Position numbers and translations under genes: made by a program
Part shown: positions 1 to 14,915 of the stretch, in pieces
How the letters are laid out: every line of letters starts with the position of its first letter
How positions within the stretch are numbered: position 1 is the first letter of the stretch
Notes under the pieces: model-generated
The model's input: the letters and a program-made list of their open reading frames with translations, nothing else
Databases searched by the model: none
What the model was told of the DNA's origin: nothing
From: Nemertoderma westbladi
Taxonomy: Eukaryota > Xenacoelomorpha > Nemertodermatida > Nemertodermatidae
Length of the DNA: 64,000 nucleotides
Assembly (NCBI GenBank): GCA_032718475.1
Contig: JAUCBJ010009103.1
Span: forward strand, 186,001-250,000
Direction of reading: 5' to 3'

Positions 1-3000
1 CATTGGAACTAAATTCGCTTCCATTGGATCTAAATTAGCATACATTGGAACTAAATTCGCATCCATTGGAACTAAATTCGCATGCATTGGAACTAAATTC
101 GCTTCCATTGGAACTAAATTCGCATGCATTGAAACTAAATTCGCTTGCATTGGAACTAAATTCGCTTCCATTGGAACTAAATTCGCATGCATTGAAACTA
201 AATTCGCTTGCATTGGAACTAAATTCGCTTCTATTGGAACTAAATTCGCATGCATTGGAACTAAATTCGCTTCCATTGGAACTAAATTCGCTTCCATTGG
301 AACTAAATTCGCATGCATTGAAACTAAATTCGCTTGCATTGGAACTAAATTCGCTTCCATTGGAACTAAATTCGCAAGCATTGGAACTAAATTCGCTTCC
401 ATTGGAGCTAAATTCGCATGCATTGGAACTAAATTCGCTTCCATTGGAACTAAATTCGCATGCATTGAAACTAAATTCGCTTGCATTGGAACTAAATTCG
501 CTTCCATTGGAACTAAATTCGCTTCCATTGGAACTAAATTCTCATGCATTGGAACTAAATTCGCTTCCATTGGAACTAAATTCGCTTCCATTGGAACTAA
601 ATTCGCTTCCATTGGAACTAAATTCGCTTCCATTGGATCTAAATTAGCATACATTGGAACTAAATTCGCATCCATTGGAACTAAATTCGCATGCATTGGA
701 ACTAAATTCGCTTCCATTGGAACTAAATTCGCATGCATTGAAACTAAATTCGCTAGCATTGGAACTAAATTCGCTTCCATTGGAACTAAATTCGCTTCCA
801 TTGGAACTAAATTCTCATGCATTGGAACTAAATTCTCATGCATTGGAACTAAATTCGCTTCCATTGGAACTAAATTCGCTTCCATTGGAACTAAATTCGC
901 TTCCATTGGAACTAAATTCGCATGCATTGGAACTAAATTCGCTTCCATTGGAACTAAATTCGCATGCATTGAAACTAAATTCGCATGCATTGGAACTAAA
1001 TTCGCATCCATTGGAACTAAATTCGCATCCATTGGAACTAAATTCGCATGCATTGGAACTAAATTCGCTTCCATTGGAACTAAATTCGCATGCATTGAAA
1101 CTAAATTCGCTTCCATTGGAACTAAATTCGCTTCCATTGGAACTAAATTCGCATGCATTGGAACTAAATTCGCATCCATTGGAACTAAATTCGCATGCAT
1201 TGGAACTAAATTCGCATGCATTGAAACTAAATTCGCTTGCATTGGAACTAAATTCGCTTCCATTGGAACTAAATTCGCTTCCATTGGAACTAAATTCGCT
1301 TCCATTGGAACTAAATTCGCTTCCATTGGATCTAAATTAGCATACATTGGAACTAAATTCGCATCCATTGGAACTAAATTCGCATGCATTGGAACTAAAT
1401 TCGCTTCCATTGGAACTAAATTCGCATGCATTGAAACTAAATTCGCTTGCATTGGAACTAAATTCGCTTCCATTGGAACTAAATTCGCATGCATTGAAAC
1501 TAAATTCGCTTGCATTGGAACTAAATTCGCTTCCATTGGAACTAAATTCGCATGCATTGGAACTAAATTCGCTTCCATTGGAACTAAATTCGCTTCCATT
1601 GGAACTAAATTCGCATGCATTGAAACTAAATTCGCTTGCATTGGAACTAAATTCGCTTCCATTGGAACTAAATTCGCAAGCATTGGAACTAAATTCGCTT
1701 CCATTGGAGCTAAATTCGCATGCATTGGAACTAAATTCGCTTCCATTGGAACTAAATTCGCATGCATTGAAACTAAATTCGCTTGCATTGGAACTAAATT
1801 CGCTTCCATTGGAACTAAATTCGCTTCCATTGGAACTAAATTCTCATGCATTGGAACTAAATTCGCTTCCATTGGAACTAAATTCGCTTCCATTGGAACT
1901 AAATTCGCTTCCATTGGAACTAAATTCGCTTCCATTGGATCTAAATTAGCATACATTGGAACTAAATTCGCATCCATTGGAACTAAATTCGCATGCATTG
2001 GAACTAAATTCGCTTCCATTGGAACTAAATTCGCATGCATTGAAACTAAATTCGCTTGCATTGGAACTAAATTCGCTTCCATTGGAACTAAATTCGCTTC
2101 CATTGGAACTAAATTCTCATGCATTGGAACTAAATTCTCATGCATTGGAACTAAATTCGCTTCCATTGGAACTAAATTCGCTTCCATTGGAACTAAATTC
2201 GCTTCCATTGGAACTAAATTCGCATGCATTGGAACTAAATTCGCTTCCATTGGAACTAAATTCGCATGCATTGAAACTAAATTCGCATGCATTGGAACTA
2301 AATTCGCATCCATTGGAACTAAATTCGCATCCATTGGAACTAAATTCGCATGCATTGGAACTAAATTCGCTTCCATTGGAACTAAATTCGCATGCATTGA
2401 AACTAAATTCGCTTCCATTGGAACTAAATTCGCTTCCATTGGAACTAAATTCGCATGCATTGGAACTAAATTCGCATCCATTGGAACTAAATTCGCATGC
2501 ATTGGAACTAAATTCGCATGCATTGAAACTAAATTCGCTTGCATTGGAACTAAATTCGCTTCCATTGGAACTAAATTCGCTTCCATTGGAACTAAATTCA
2601 CTTCCATTGGAACTAAATTCGCATGCATTGGAACTAAATTCGCATCCATTGGAACTAAATTCGCATGCATTGGAACTAAATTCGCATCCATTGGAACTAA
2701 ATTCGCATGCATTGAAACTAAATTCGCTTGCATTGGAACTAAATTCGCTTCCATTGGAACTAAATTCGCTTCCATTGGAACTAAATTCTCTTCCATTGGA
2801 ACTAAATTCGCATCCATTGGAACTAAATTCGCATGCATTGGAACTAAATTCGCATGCATTGAAACTAAATTCGCTTGCATTGGAACTAAATTCGCTTCCA
2901 TTGGAACTAAATTCGCTTCCATTGGAACTAAATTCGCTTCCATTGGAACTAAATTCGCTTCCATTGGAACTAAATTCGCTTCCATTGGAACTAAATTCGC

Positions 3001-6000
3001 TTCCATTGGAACTAAATTCGCTTCCATTGGAACTAAATTCGCTTGCATTGGAACTAAATTCGCTTCCATTGGAACTAAATTCGCATGCATTGGAACTAAA
3101 TTCGCTTCCATTGGAACTAAATTCGCTTCCATTGGAACTAAATTCGCTTCCATTGGAACTAAATTCGCATGCATTGGAACTAAATTCGCTTCCATTGGAA
3201 CTAAATTCGCATGCATTGGAACTAAAGTCGCTTCCATTGGAACTAAATTCGCTTCCATTGGAACTAAATTCGCATGCATTGGAACTAAAGTCGCTTCCAT
3301 TGGAACTAAATTCGCTTCCATTGGAACTAAATTCGCTTCCATTGGAACTAAATTCGCTTCCATTGGAACTAAATTCGCATGCATTGGAACTAAATTCGCT
3401 TCCATTGGAACTAAATACGCATGCATTGGAACTAAATTCGCTTGCATTGGAACTAAATTCGCTTCCATTGGAACTAAATTCGCATCCATTGGAACTAAAT
3501 TCGCTTCCATTGGAACTAAATTCGCATGCATTGGAACTAAATTCGCATCCATTGGAACTAAATTCGCATCCATTGGAACTAAATTCGCTTCCATTGGAAC
3601 TAAATTCGCATGCATTGAAACTAAATTCGCTTCCATTGGAACTAAATTCGCTTCCATTGGAACTAAATTCGCATGCATTGAAACTAAATTCGCTTGCATT
3701 GGAACTAAATTCGCTTCCATTGGAACTAAATTCGCATGCATTGGAACTAAATTAGCTTCCATTGGAACTAAATTCGCTTCCATTGGAACTAAATTCGCAT
3801 GCATTGAAACTAAATTCGCTTGCATTGGAACTAAATTCGCTTCCATTGGAACTAAATTCGCATGCATTGGAACTAAATTCGCTTCCATTGGAACTAAATT
3901 CGCATGCATTGGAACTAAATTCGCTTCCATTGGAACTAAATTCGCATGCATTGAAACTAAATTCGCTTGCATTGGAACTAAATTCGCTTCCATTGGAACT
4001 AAATTCGCTTCCATTGGAACTAAATTCTCATGCATTGGAACTAAATTCGCTTCCATTGGAACTAAATTCGCTTCCATTGGAACTAAATTCGCTTCCATTG
4101 GAACTAAATTCGCTTCCATTGGATCTAAATTAGCATACATTGGAACTAAATTCGCATCCATTGGAACTAAATTCGCATGCATTGGAACTAAATTCGCTTC
4201 CATTGGAACTAAATTCGCATGCATTGAAACTAAATTCGCTTGCATTGGAACTAAATTCGCTTCCATTGGAACTAAATTCGCATGCATTGAAACTAAATTC
4301 GCTTGCATTGGAACTAAATTCGCTTCCATTGGAACTAAATTCGCATGCATTGGAACTAAATTCGCTTCCATTGGAACTAAATTCGCTTCCATTGGAACTA
4401 AATTCGCATGCATTGAAACTAAATTCGCTTGCATTGGAACTAAATTCGCTTCCATTGGAACTAAATTCGCAAGCATTGGAACTAAATTCGCTTCCATTGG
4501 AGCTAAATTCGCATGCATTGGAACTAAATTCGCTTCCATTGGAACTAAATTCGCATGCATTGAAACTAAATTCGCTTGCATTGGAACTAAATTCGCTTCC
4601 ATTGGAACTAAATTCGCTTCCATTGGAACTAAATTCTCATGCATTGGAACTAAATTCGCTTCCATTGGAACTAAATTCGCTTCCATTGGAACTAAATTCG
4701 CTTCCATTGGAACTAAATTCGCTTCCATTGGATCTAAATTAGCATACATTGGAACTAAATTCGCATCCATTGGAACTAAATTCGCATGCATTGGAACTAA
4801 ATTCGCTTCCATTGGAACTAAATTCGCATGCATTGAAACTAAATTCGCTTGCATTGGAACTAAATTCGCTTCCATTGGAACTAAATTCGCTTCCATTGGA
4901 ACTAAATTCTCATGCATTGGAACTAAATTCTCATGCATTGGAACTAAATTCGCTTCCATTGGAACTAAATTCGCTTCCATTGGAACTAAATTCGCTTCCA
5001 TTGGAACTAAATTCGCTTCCATTGGAACTAAATTCGCTTCCATTGGATCTAAATTAGCATACATTGGAACTAAATTCGCATCCATTGGAACTAAATTCGC
5101 ATGCATTGGAACTAAATTCGCTTCCATTGGAACTAAATTCGCATGCATTGAAACTAAATTCGCTTGCATTGGAACTAAATTCGCTTCCATTGGAACTAAA
5201 TTCGCATGCATTGAAACTAAATTCGCTTGCATTGGAACTGAATTCGCTTCCATTGGAACTAAATTCGCATGCATTGGAACTAAATTCGCTTCCATTGGAA
5301 CTAAATTCGCTTCCATTGGAACTAAATTCGCATGCATTGAAACTAAATTCGCTTGCATTGGAACTAAATTCGCTTCCATTGGAACTAAATTCGCAAGCAT
5401 TGGAACTAAATTCGCTTCCATTGGAGCTAAATTCGCATGCATTGGAACTAAATTCGCTTCCATTGGAACTAAATTCGCATGCATTGAAACTAAATTCGCT
5501 TGCATTGGAACTAAATTCGCTTCCATTGGAACTAAATTCGCTTCCATTGGAACTAAATTCTCATGCATTGGAACTAAATTCGCTTCCATTGGAACTAAAT
5601 TCGCTTCCATTGGAACTAAATTCGCTTCCATTGGAACTAAATTCGCATGCATTGGAACTAAATTCGCTTCCATTGGAACTAAATTCGCATGCATTGAAAC
5701 TAAATTCGCATGCATTGGAACTAAATTCGCATCCATTGGAACTAAATTCGCATCCATTGGAACTAAATTCGCATGCATTGGAACTAAATTCGCTTCCATT
5801 GGAACTAAATTCGCATGCATTGAAACTAAATTCGCTTCCATTGGAACTAAATTCGCTTCCATTGGAACTAAATTCGCATGCATTGGAACTAAATTCGCAT
5901 CCATTGGAACTAAATTCGCATGCATTGGAACTAAATTCGCATGCATTGAAACTAAATTCGCTTGCATTGGAACTAAATTCGCTTCCATTGGAACTAAATT

Positions 6001-8530
6001 CGCTTCCATTGGAACTAAATTCGCTTCCATTGGAACTAAATTCGCTTCCATTGGATCTAAATTAGCATACATTGGAACTAAATTCGCATCCATTGGAACT
6101 AAATTCGCATGCATTGGAACTAAATTCGCTTCCATTGGAACTAAATTCGCATGCATTGAAACTAAATTAGCTTGCATTGGAACTAAATTCGCTTCCATTG
6201 GAACTAAATTCGCATGCATTGAAACTAAATTCGCTTGCATTGGAACTAAATTCGCTTCCATTGGAACTAAATTCGCATGCATTGGAACTAAATTCGCTTC
6301 CATTGGAACTAAATTCGCTTCCATTGGAACTAAATTCGCATGCATTGAAACTAAATTCGCTTGCATTGGAACTAAATTCGCTTCCATTGGAACTAAATTC
6401 GCAAGCATTGGAACTAAATTCGCTTCCATTGGAGCTAAATTCGCATGCATTGGAACTAAATTCGCTTCCATTGGAACTAAATTCGCATGCATTGAAACTA
6501 AATTCGCTTGCATTGGAACTAAATTCGCTTCCATTGGAACTAAATTCGCTTCCATTGGAACTAAATTCTCATGCATTGGAACTAAATTCGCTTCCATTGG
6601 AACTAAATTCGCTTCCATTGGAACTAAATTCGCTTCCATTGGAACTAAATTCGCTTCCATTGGATCTAAATTAGCATACATTGGAACTAAATTCGCATCC
6701 ATTGGAACTAAATTCGCATGCATTGGAACTAAATTCGCTTCCATTGGAACTAAATTCGCATGCATTGAAACTAAATTCGCTTGCATTGGAACTAAATTCG
6801 CTTCCATTGGAACTAAATTCGCTTCCATTGGAACTAAATTCTCATGCATTGGAACTAAATTCTCATGCATTGGAACTAAATTCGCTTCCATTGGAACTAA
6901 ATTCGCTTCCATTGGAACTAAATTCGCATGCATTGGAACTAAATTCGCTTCCATTGGAACTAAATTCGCATGCATTGAAACTAAATTCGCATGCATTGGA
7001 ACTAAATTCGCATCCATTGGAACTAAATTCGCATCCATTGGAACTAAATTCGCATGCATTGGAACTAAATTCGCTTCCATTGGAACTAAATTCGCATGCA
7101 TTGAAACTAAATTCGCTTCCATTGGAACTAAATTCGCTTCCATTGGAACTAAATTCGCATGCATTGGAACTAAATTCGCATCCATTGGAACTAAATTCGC
7201 ATGCATTGGAACTAAATTCGCATGCATTGAAACTAAATTCGCTTGCATTGGAACTAAATTCGCTTCCATTGGAACTAAATTAGCTTCCATTGGAACTAAA
7301 TTCACTTCCATTGGAACTAAATTCGCATGCATTGGAACTAAATTCGCATCCATTGGAACTAAATTCGCATGCATTGGAACTAAATTCGCATCCATTGGAA
7401 CTAAATTCGCATGCATTGAAACTAAATTCGCTTGCATTGGAACTAAATTCGCTTCCATTGGAACTAAATTCGCTTCCATTGGAACTAAATTCTCTTCCAT
7501 TGGAACTAAATTCGCATCCATTGGAACTAAATTCGCATGCATTGGAACTAAATTCGCATGCATTGAAACTAAATTCGCTTGCATTGGAACTAAATTCGCT
7601 TCCATTGGAACTAAATTCGCTTCCATTGGAACTAAATTCCCTTCCATTGGAACTAAATTCGCTTCCATTGGAACTAAATTCGCTTCCATTGGAACTAAAT
7701 TCGCTTCCATTGGAACTAAATTCGCATGCATTGGAACTAAATTCGCATCCATTGGAACTAAATTCGCATGCATTGGAACTAAATTCGCTTCCATTGGAAC
7801 TAAATTCGCATGCATTGAAACTAAATTCGCTTCCATTGGAACTAAATTCGCTTCCATTGGAACTAAATTCGCATGCATTGAAACTAAATTCGCTTGCATT
7901 GGAACTAAATTCGCTTCCATTGGCACTAAGTTCGCTTCCATTGGAACTAAATTCGCTTCCATTGGAACTAAGTTCGTTTTGATATTATGGGATTGGAACT
8001 AAGTTCGTTTTGATATTCTGGGATTGGAACTAAATTCGCTTCCATTGGAACTAAATTCGCATGCATTGGAACTAAATTCGCATCCATTGGAACTAAATTC
8101 GCATGCATTGGAACTAAATTCGCTTCCATTGGAACTAAATTCGCATGCATTGAAACTAAATTCGCTTCCATTGGAACTAAATTCGCTTCCATTGGAACTA
8201 AATTCGCTTCCATTGGAACTAAATTCGCTTCCATTGGAACTAAATTCGCTTCCATTGGAACTAAATTCGCATGCATTGGAACTAAATTCGCATCCATTGG
8301 AACTAAATTCGCATGCATTGGAACTAAATTCGCTTCCATTGGAACTAAATTCGCATGCATTGAAACTAAATTCGCTTCCATTGGAACTAAATTCGCTTCC
8401 ATTGGAACTAAATTCGCATGCATTGAAACTAAATTCGCTTGCATTGGAACTAAATTCGCTTCCATTGGCACTAAGTTCGCTTCCATTGGAACTAAGTTCG
8501 CTTCCATTGGAACTAAATTAGCTTCCATTT
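1..8530. repeat. 21-bp satellite array with higher-order repeats
   Basis: About 400 head-to-tail copies of a 21-bp unit whose core is CATTGGAACTAAATTCGC followed by a variable three-base step (TTC, ATG, ATC or TTG). A rarer variant unit containing GGATCTAAATTAGCATA recurs and marks higher-order blocks. Successive blocks starting at 45, 654, 1347, 1956, 4140, 4749, 5064, 6072 and 6681 are 609, 693, 609, 2184, 609, 315, 1008 and 609 bp long, all exact multiples of 21. The blocks at 45, 1347 and 4140 are nearly identical in variant order. Because 21 is a multiple of three, long open frames run through the array on both strands; they are by-products of the repeat. Two aberrant units near 7970-8030 carry a TTTTGATATT insertion. 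Confidence 0.97.
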
Positions 8531-8541
8531 GAACTAAATTC

Positions 8542-8983
8542 GTGCTACCTCTAGGTCATATGCTCTCATGTAACCTTTCTGATGAAGCCGATATGAAACG
8601 TACAAAATGTTCTCTGTATTGCCGTGGCAATCAACTTACAAGATATTTTTCAAACTACGAATTCTATAAAGTCTACTTTGTTTAAATGTTACTGTTACAA
8701 TCTATATCGTGCTTTATGGTCGGTATTTCGGGTGGAATCCTTGCGTAAAGTAAAGGTTTCATATAATATGGGTTTTAGGTTGCTATTTAAATATAGTAGA
8801 AACGACGATGCCGACACTATGTTTGTCCAAAATCGCGTTAATACCTTTACGAGTACACACCGGGTACCTATTTACTCCTTGTTGAATCGTATATCGAAGT
8901 CTAATAACTCTATTATTTCTGCTTGTTATAATGGTTGCTCTGAGTCAGTCCTTCGGGACCGTTGGAACACACTATTAAAGTAA
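8542..8983 (+). pseudogene. Non-LTR retrotransposon tail, C-terminal part of RT ORF, frameshifted
   Basis: This is the C-terminal end of a Jockey/CR1/L2-type LINE polyprotein. From 8551 one frame reads LGHMLSCNLSDEAD and then CRGNQLTRYFSNY, the usual 'LGH..sxxlsDexDi...grgNxLxrkF' segment found downstream of the RT catalytic core. Near 8665 the homology moves to the next frame, where STLFKCYCYNLYRALW, KVSYNMGFRLLF and VPIYSLLNRISKSNNSII follow to a stop at 8983. The shift and the loss of everything 5' make this a dead, 5'-truncated copy. It starts within about 12 bp of the last satellite unit, so the array either expanded up to it or was cut by it. The clade is judged from motif style only. 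Confidence 0.8.
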
Positions 8984-11900
8984 TTAATTATCTGTAATAG
9001 TCATTTAACCACAGTTAATGCCGGTGCTTACACCGGTTCAGATCTGGGAAACACTTTCCCCTGGATGAATTGATTGTTTCCACAATGGATGTCTTGCAGA
9101 TGATTTTCCCTCAGAATTTCCTTAATTCCCCCAGAAATTATTCGTCCGAATAATTTCCTTCCCTGTATAACAACCCACACCTGAGTTGTGCTGCGAAGTT
9201 AATACCATTGATATAAAAAATTTAGAAAGTAATAATACTTCACAAAATTATATTAATAATTGATTAAATCTATATAATATTGGGTTATAGTGCATGTCAA
9301 TGATAAAATATGAGTGTACAGTACAGTTATCAATTTAATAACGAAAAAGAATACGCACATCTGCACGTGCAGGCAACATGGTTAATCACCCACACAGCAC
9401 ATTACTAGCGAGAAAAATGCAATATATGATAAAATAATGCTGCACTACCACACCAATTAATCTCTATAAACAAATATATATTTATTGAAAATTTAATGTA
9501 ATTAACCGAGAGAATACACATTATAATTTTGAAACAATCATAAAACTAAATCACTCTTCAAAAAAGCAAAATGAAAAGTTTTTTTGCAAATACCAAAACT
9601 GATTCACATAAACTAATACCAAAGCAATAATATTTTTATATTTTTAGCGGGGACTTTATATTTAAATATAAAATACACAAAATAGATTCAAGCCTGAAAA
9701 AATTTGAAATAATTCTTTATTTAATTTTAATTATTTAATTTATTTATTATTTTCTTACTTATAATAAAGTATTAATAATATAAAATAAAAGGCCCAATGT
9801 TATTTTTTTCCAGTGTACATAAATTTAAATTTGATCAGCTACTAATATCTACGTAGCTACAAAATAGTATCATCAGTCAATGAAAACAAAATATTGTGGG
9901 GTGAGCAACATCAGTGATGGAGCCATTAGTACTATTACTTGATTGATTAGCTAGGAGTGATGTTGATTTGTTCTGCTGAATGTCTTGGTCATATTCCTCT
10001 CCGAGTAACAGAACACCACCCCATATAAGGAACAAATGGGAATCTCCTGTTAAAATGCCTTTTGCTCTTACATGTTGCTTAAACACCCCACAACATATAA
10101 TGCAATTTATTTTGAAGTAAATATATACACAATGGGTATGACATACATTGATATTTTTAGTAGTTAATATTTCTAGATCGAAAATAAATTTTCACATATA
10201 ATAAGTGATAAGTGGTTTATTTACGCTTAATAAATTATTTTTTATGAGCAATAAATTATTTTTTGCGCGTCATTATTATGCTTAATATTAACAAATAAAA
10301 ATACCAAATGTGTGCCACAAATCTGATGACACGCGAATCAAATAAAATATAAAGCAACTTAACTGAACTACTTTTATTATTACTTGCTATTTTGTTGATA
10401 ATAAATAGAATTAAAAGAAATAAGACAGGCCTAGCGAACATCAATCTAAAAATAAATTTATTGAAATTAACTATAATATCTAACAATAACAAGTTGAACT
10501 ATAACTACACAAAATGAAACACAAGTAATTGATTATGGATTAATCATGTCTGCATTTTGGGTAAAGTTACTGACTATCACCAAAACCATGCTAAGAATCC
10601 TATATTTGCTGCGTATATTTGCTGCGAATTGTAAGTAAGTAGTATATTGCAGGCAGTCCCAGCATATTATGTAACTTTATGAGACCCACTCATATAAATA
10701 ATCAAATAATACACTGACAGTAGTACCGGAAACAAGTATCCATCCATCCATTCTGTAAGAATCACATGAAAATGTAATAATAATACCATACAGACTGCTA
10801 CATTGCCTAGCAACCTGGAAGATAGAGATATTCCTATTATCAACTCGGAACTTCGGAAAAATAATAGACAGATAGGTAACGGTACTCTACATGGCAATAA
10901 ATTGCATTACGTCGCAGTCAGACAAGTAAGATTGTATAACAATCTTACAAAAAATATACTATAATTATATTGGGAACTATTTATAAATTAACAGAACATT
11001 AAAAGTCAAAGTTCCAACATTATAACAAAAAAAACGTACATGTAAAATAGTGGTACCTCTGGAATACTAATACTAATGAAATGTAAGTCTGTTAGGATAT
11101 CAGCATAATATTCGTTCAGTAGAATAGCCTAACTCGAAAGGAAACAATAATAATGGATAGAAAACCAGTAACCGGTAATAATAATAATACTAAAACTAAA
11201 TTAAAAACACACACAATAATGGTAGTCACGGTTACACACAAACTATAACTTAAAAAAACGACCCACAACAACTAATTATTATAGCATAGCAAACAGCTCT
11301 AGTTTCTGACTGATAAACATTCAGAGTTATATATATATAGCTACTGACAATAAAGTACATTTAATTATAAATATTCTCCTATCAACATAAAAATTATTTA
11401 AATAAATATAATATAATCACACTGCATATACAAAAGGCAATATGACTGTGTATATTGGAGGCAGGCCGTTTAATGGAACTGTAAAAGTAAGGTGGTTTTG
11501 CTTTAGTTAGATAAGTTAGGCTCTAAATACTAAGTATATTATAGTATATATATATTGTATGTATATATATATTGTATATGTATATATATATTAAGTTGGG
11601 GTTCATTATTACAATATTACATTAACCTATAAGTTAACCAAGACACTGCCACCCACAACTAGAAGTCTCATTAATGTTGTTTTACTGTTAATTAAAAGAA
11701 CATTTAATTGCAAACACAAGTAGGAAGCTACTACACTATGATATTATGTATAATATTACATACAAAACAAAATGTAATTCGATGAGGTGTCGCGTTGTCA
11801 CATGATATTAATTAATTAATGATGACATAAGGTAGCTAAATACATACATACAGCGTCAGGAAATATTGTATGGTGTCACGCAATTTTTATTTATTTCCCG

Positions 11901-12488
11901 TGCAATATAATAGTGAAAGAAAAAAAGTGAATGAGTTTATAATAGCAATTGGGTTAATTAATGAAAATAATTAGGGAACAAATTAGCACCCATACACTAC
12001 ATGCAAATCGCTTAATTAATTAGTCAAACTAAAATAAAATAATGTAAGTGATATCAATTAGAAAATAAAGCTGCACCGATTGGCAAACTATATAATACCT
12101 GGAACATTATGGGTGTCAACTACCTCAAACAAAAAGGTGTTGCCGAGATAGAAAATTGCAAGTTGAAAGGAAACTATATTGGCAAAATAACATCTACCAA
12201 ACTTATGTACCATATTAATATTATTGTAATAATGTTATTATATATTAAATACAAATTTTAATAGTGCTGTCACACAAAAATAGCATTGGGTTCACTAATT
12301 ATTATTGTTAATCGCTACAAAAATTGAAAAAGGAACTAATAAATTTGCCAATACGCGTTGTTCAATATTATTTGCACATAAAAAGCTACGGAGAGTAATT
12401 GAAACTGCCATAAGCACGGGTCACTAATATATCTAGGCCTAACTAATACTCTGGACTCTTGGATTAATGTACTTACACTGTTATTGCA

Positions 12489-12755
12489 AATCTTTTTTAG
12501 ATATATTTTTTTATTTTTGATTTATTAATTTTAGAAGGCAATTTTTATATTTTTTTACAATTTTTTTTACAAACTTTTATTATTATTTTTTTTTGTTTTA
12601 TAGGTTTTTAAATATTTTTTTGTAATTTTTTATATTAAATTATTAAATTTTTATTTTTTTTTATTTTTTTTATTTTTTTTTTATATTTTTTTTATATTTT
12701 TTTTTATATTTTTTTTTATTTTATAATTTTTTATTTTTTTTTTACATATTAAATA
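12489..12755. repeat. T-rich low-complexity tract
   Basis: About 265 bp made almost wholly of T runs broken by single A or TA steps. It is not a poly(A) tail of a visible element, because no coding or repeat body abuts either side. Confidence 0.8.
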
Positions 12756-13415
12756 TTTTTATACAAATTGCATTAAGTATATAGAAAAGTATAAGCATAT
12801 AACGAAACTAATTGAGTAGTAGGCAGATAATGAGATTGGGAATTGATAGGTAGACAATGAAAGGCACACTATTAATAGCTAATGCTCGCTCATTTGTCTA
12901 AATACTAAATATTGGCTTAGCTAAGAAACCGAAATAATTCAATAATAATATAATATAACTAACCCTTTATAGATACATAAACAATAAACTTTATTATAAT
13001 TAATTAACTATACAAATATGGTTGTAATATAATATATATATTGACTTTATATTAATATGGGAATATTATATTTATTGACAGAAAGGTAAGCTTTTGTGAT
13101 TGCATAATAGCACCATATACCAAACCCAACACAGTAACTATGTTTGATTAAAAAAAACCAACCTTTCAAAGCCTATGGAAATGCACCAGTTTAAGTTAAT
13201 GAGGCGTTGCTATAGAAACAATGTTCAGTCAATAATAGCTACAATATAATTGGATAATGTTAAACTAGAGAAAGAGATTGGTCGTCGCTTATTGCCGACT
13301 TACAGACTCTTATATTATTACTCACATACCTCGCAGTAACCAAGCAACCACAGTAAACAATGGGAAATACTTATGTTATGTACCAGTATGGTGACTCTAA
13401 AAGTCTCTCTCTTGG

Positions 13416-13448
13416 CTGTGTAACAATAACAATAACAATAACAATAAC
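13416..13448. repeat. (ACAATA)n microsatellite
   Basis: Five consecutive AACAAT-type hexanucleotides followed by one degenerate unit. It sits just 5' (plus sense) of the tRNA-like element. Confidence 0.85.
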
Positions 13449-13514
13449 TCTCCAGGATGGACACTACATAACTATCCAACCATTTTTCTTTACAAATCAT
13501 AACAAACGTTTAAT

Positions 13515-13660
13515 GGGGAACCCAGGTTCCCACACCAGTTACCAAAGAGAAACAAACTCGGCAGGGATCGAACCCAGGACCCTCTCAGCTAGAAGCAAAC
13601 CGAGTGGCCACTCACCTGCGAGTGGCCAAACACTGACCACTCACTCCACTGGTCAATAAA
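13515..13660 (-). repeat. tRNA-derived SINE-like element
   Basis: Read on the minus strand the segment contains GGGTTCGATCCCTGCC, a good pol III B box of the GGTTCGANNCC type. About 40-50 nt upstream is a GTGGCCACTCGG stretch that could be a decayed A box. The DNA is clearly more GC-rich than its surroundings, as expected for a recent insertion. The cloverleaf does not close convincingly, so I call a tRNA-derived SINE head or tRNA pseudogene, not a functional tRNA. Confidence 0.45.
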
Positions 13661-14915
13661 TACTTCAGGACTTCGTGGTACATGGTGGGAATGCATAGTT
13701 ATGAACTATGGAAGATGTTCAAATTTCCACAACAGTAACGAAAATTACAGGCCTATAAATTTGTTCATGCTGAAATAATGCTCTTTTAAATCATTTTTAT
13801 TTCATCATAGTTGCTTAGTTGACTGCTGGTAACAAATAAAACATTGAATCCATCGTACTGAATAAGTGGCCTATAATATTTAATGATAGTGCACACGGTT
13901 TTCATTTGGGATAAATTTCATGGGCTTATAAAAAAATTTTGTATTCTTTAAATATAAAGTTTTGACCAATAGACACAAATTTCATGTGGTGTGTGCACTA
14001 GTACTGCTATAGCTTAAATAAATTATAATACAATTTCATGTGAACTACAAAATTATATTTTAATGGTAAATAACATTAAAAAACAAAAAAGTAATTATAT
14101 TCTCAAAAAAAAAAACTTTTAGGAATCCAATTATTAATTGTAGTGATAAAATATATAATAATTTGCATTACGAATAGATTAGTTATAGGCAGTTAGTCAT
14201 AGATTAGGCGAACACAAGTTATGAAAGCAGGCCTATAAATTATAGTTGTACTAAATAATAATGTAGTATTATTGTAATAGCCACAAAACCCTTAGCCTAG
14301 GAGAAAAACGTACAAAGCACCAAAATGTACAACAGTAAATAAAACCTTAGCCTACACTAAAATTATCCTAAAATTAAACCAACGATAGATATGGAATACA
14401 GAATTACACAAAAATGGCAAATGTCACTTTTTTTTTTATATATATATTTTTTTTTATATAAAAAAGACGCACTGTTAGTAATAATGACAACATGGATAAA
14501 ACCAACCAAATACAAAAGTTAATAAACTGATTTTGAAATTAATAATCATCTTTGATAGTAATTTCAAATTGACTCACATTGCAATAAAAATATGACTAAA
14601 CACAAATATTGATTATAGTTACTAAGCAACGATCTGGCAAGTGGTGAATAAGAATAAATAGACAGCAAAATGGTGCCTCAAAATTACAAACAAGTGGACG
14701 GGAAAACAGAGATGAAAATGGGAATGATTGACATGTGTAATAGATATTCTATTGAGAATCCAGGCGGCATCATTGGTTACAACATAATCATATTCCTTCA
14801 TTTGTACCTGACAGACTCTCAGTAAGTCTGGGTATTATTTTGTGGGGAGAGCAATTAATTATAACCCCATAGTGTGTATAAATAGTTTATTATAGTAAAA
14901 TCTTAACAAGTAGTG

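Noticed and set aside
45-7982. Long open frames made of ELNSLPL-type repeats
   Set aside because: The 21-bp monomer is a multiple of three without stops in that frame; frames exist on both strands and break only at variant units. There is no start context or splice structure.
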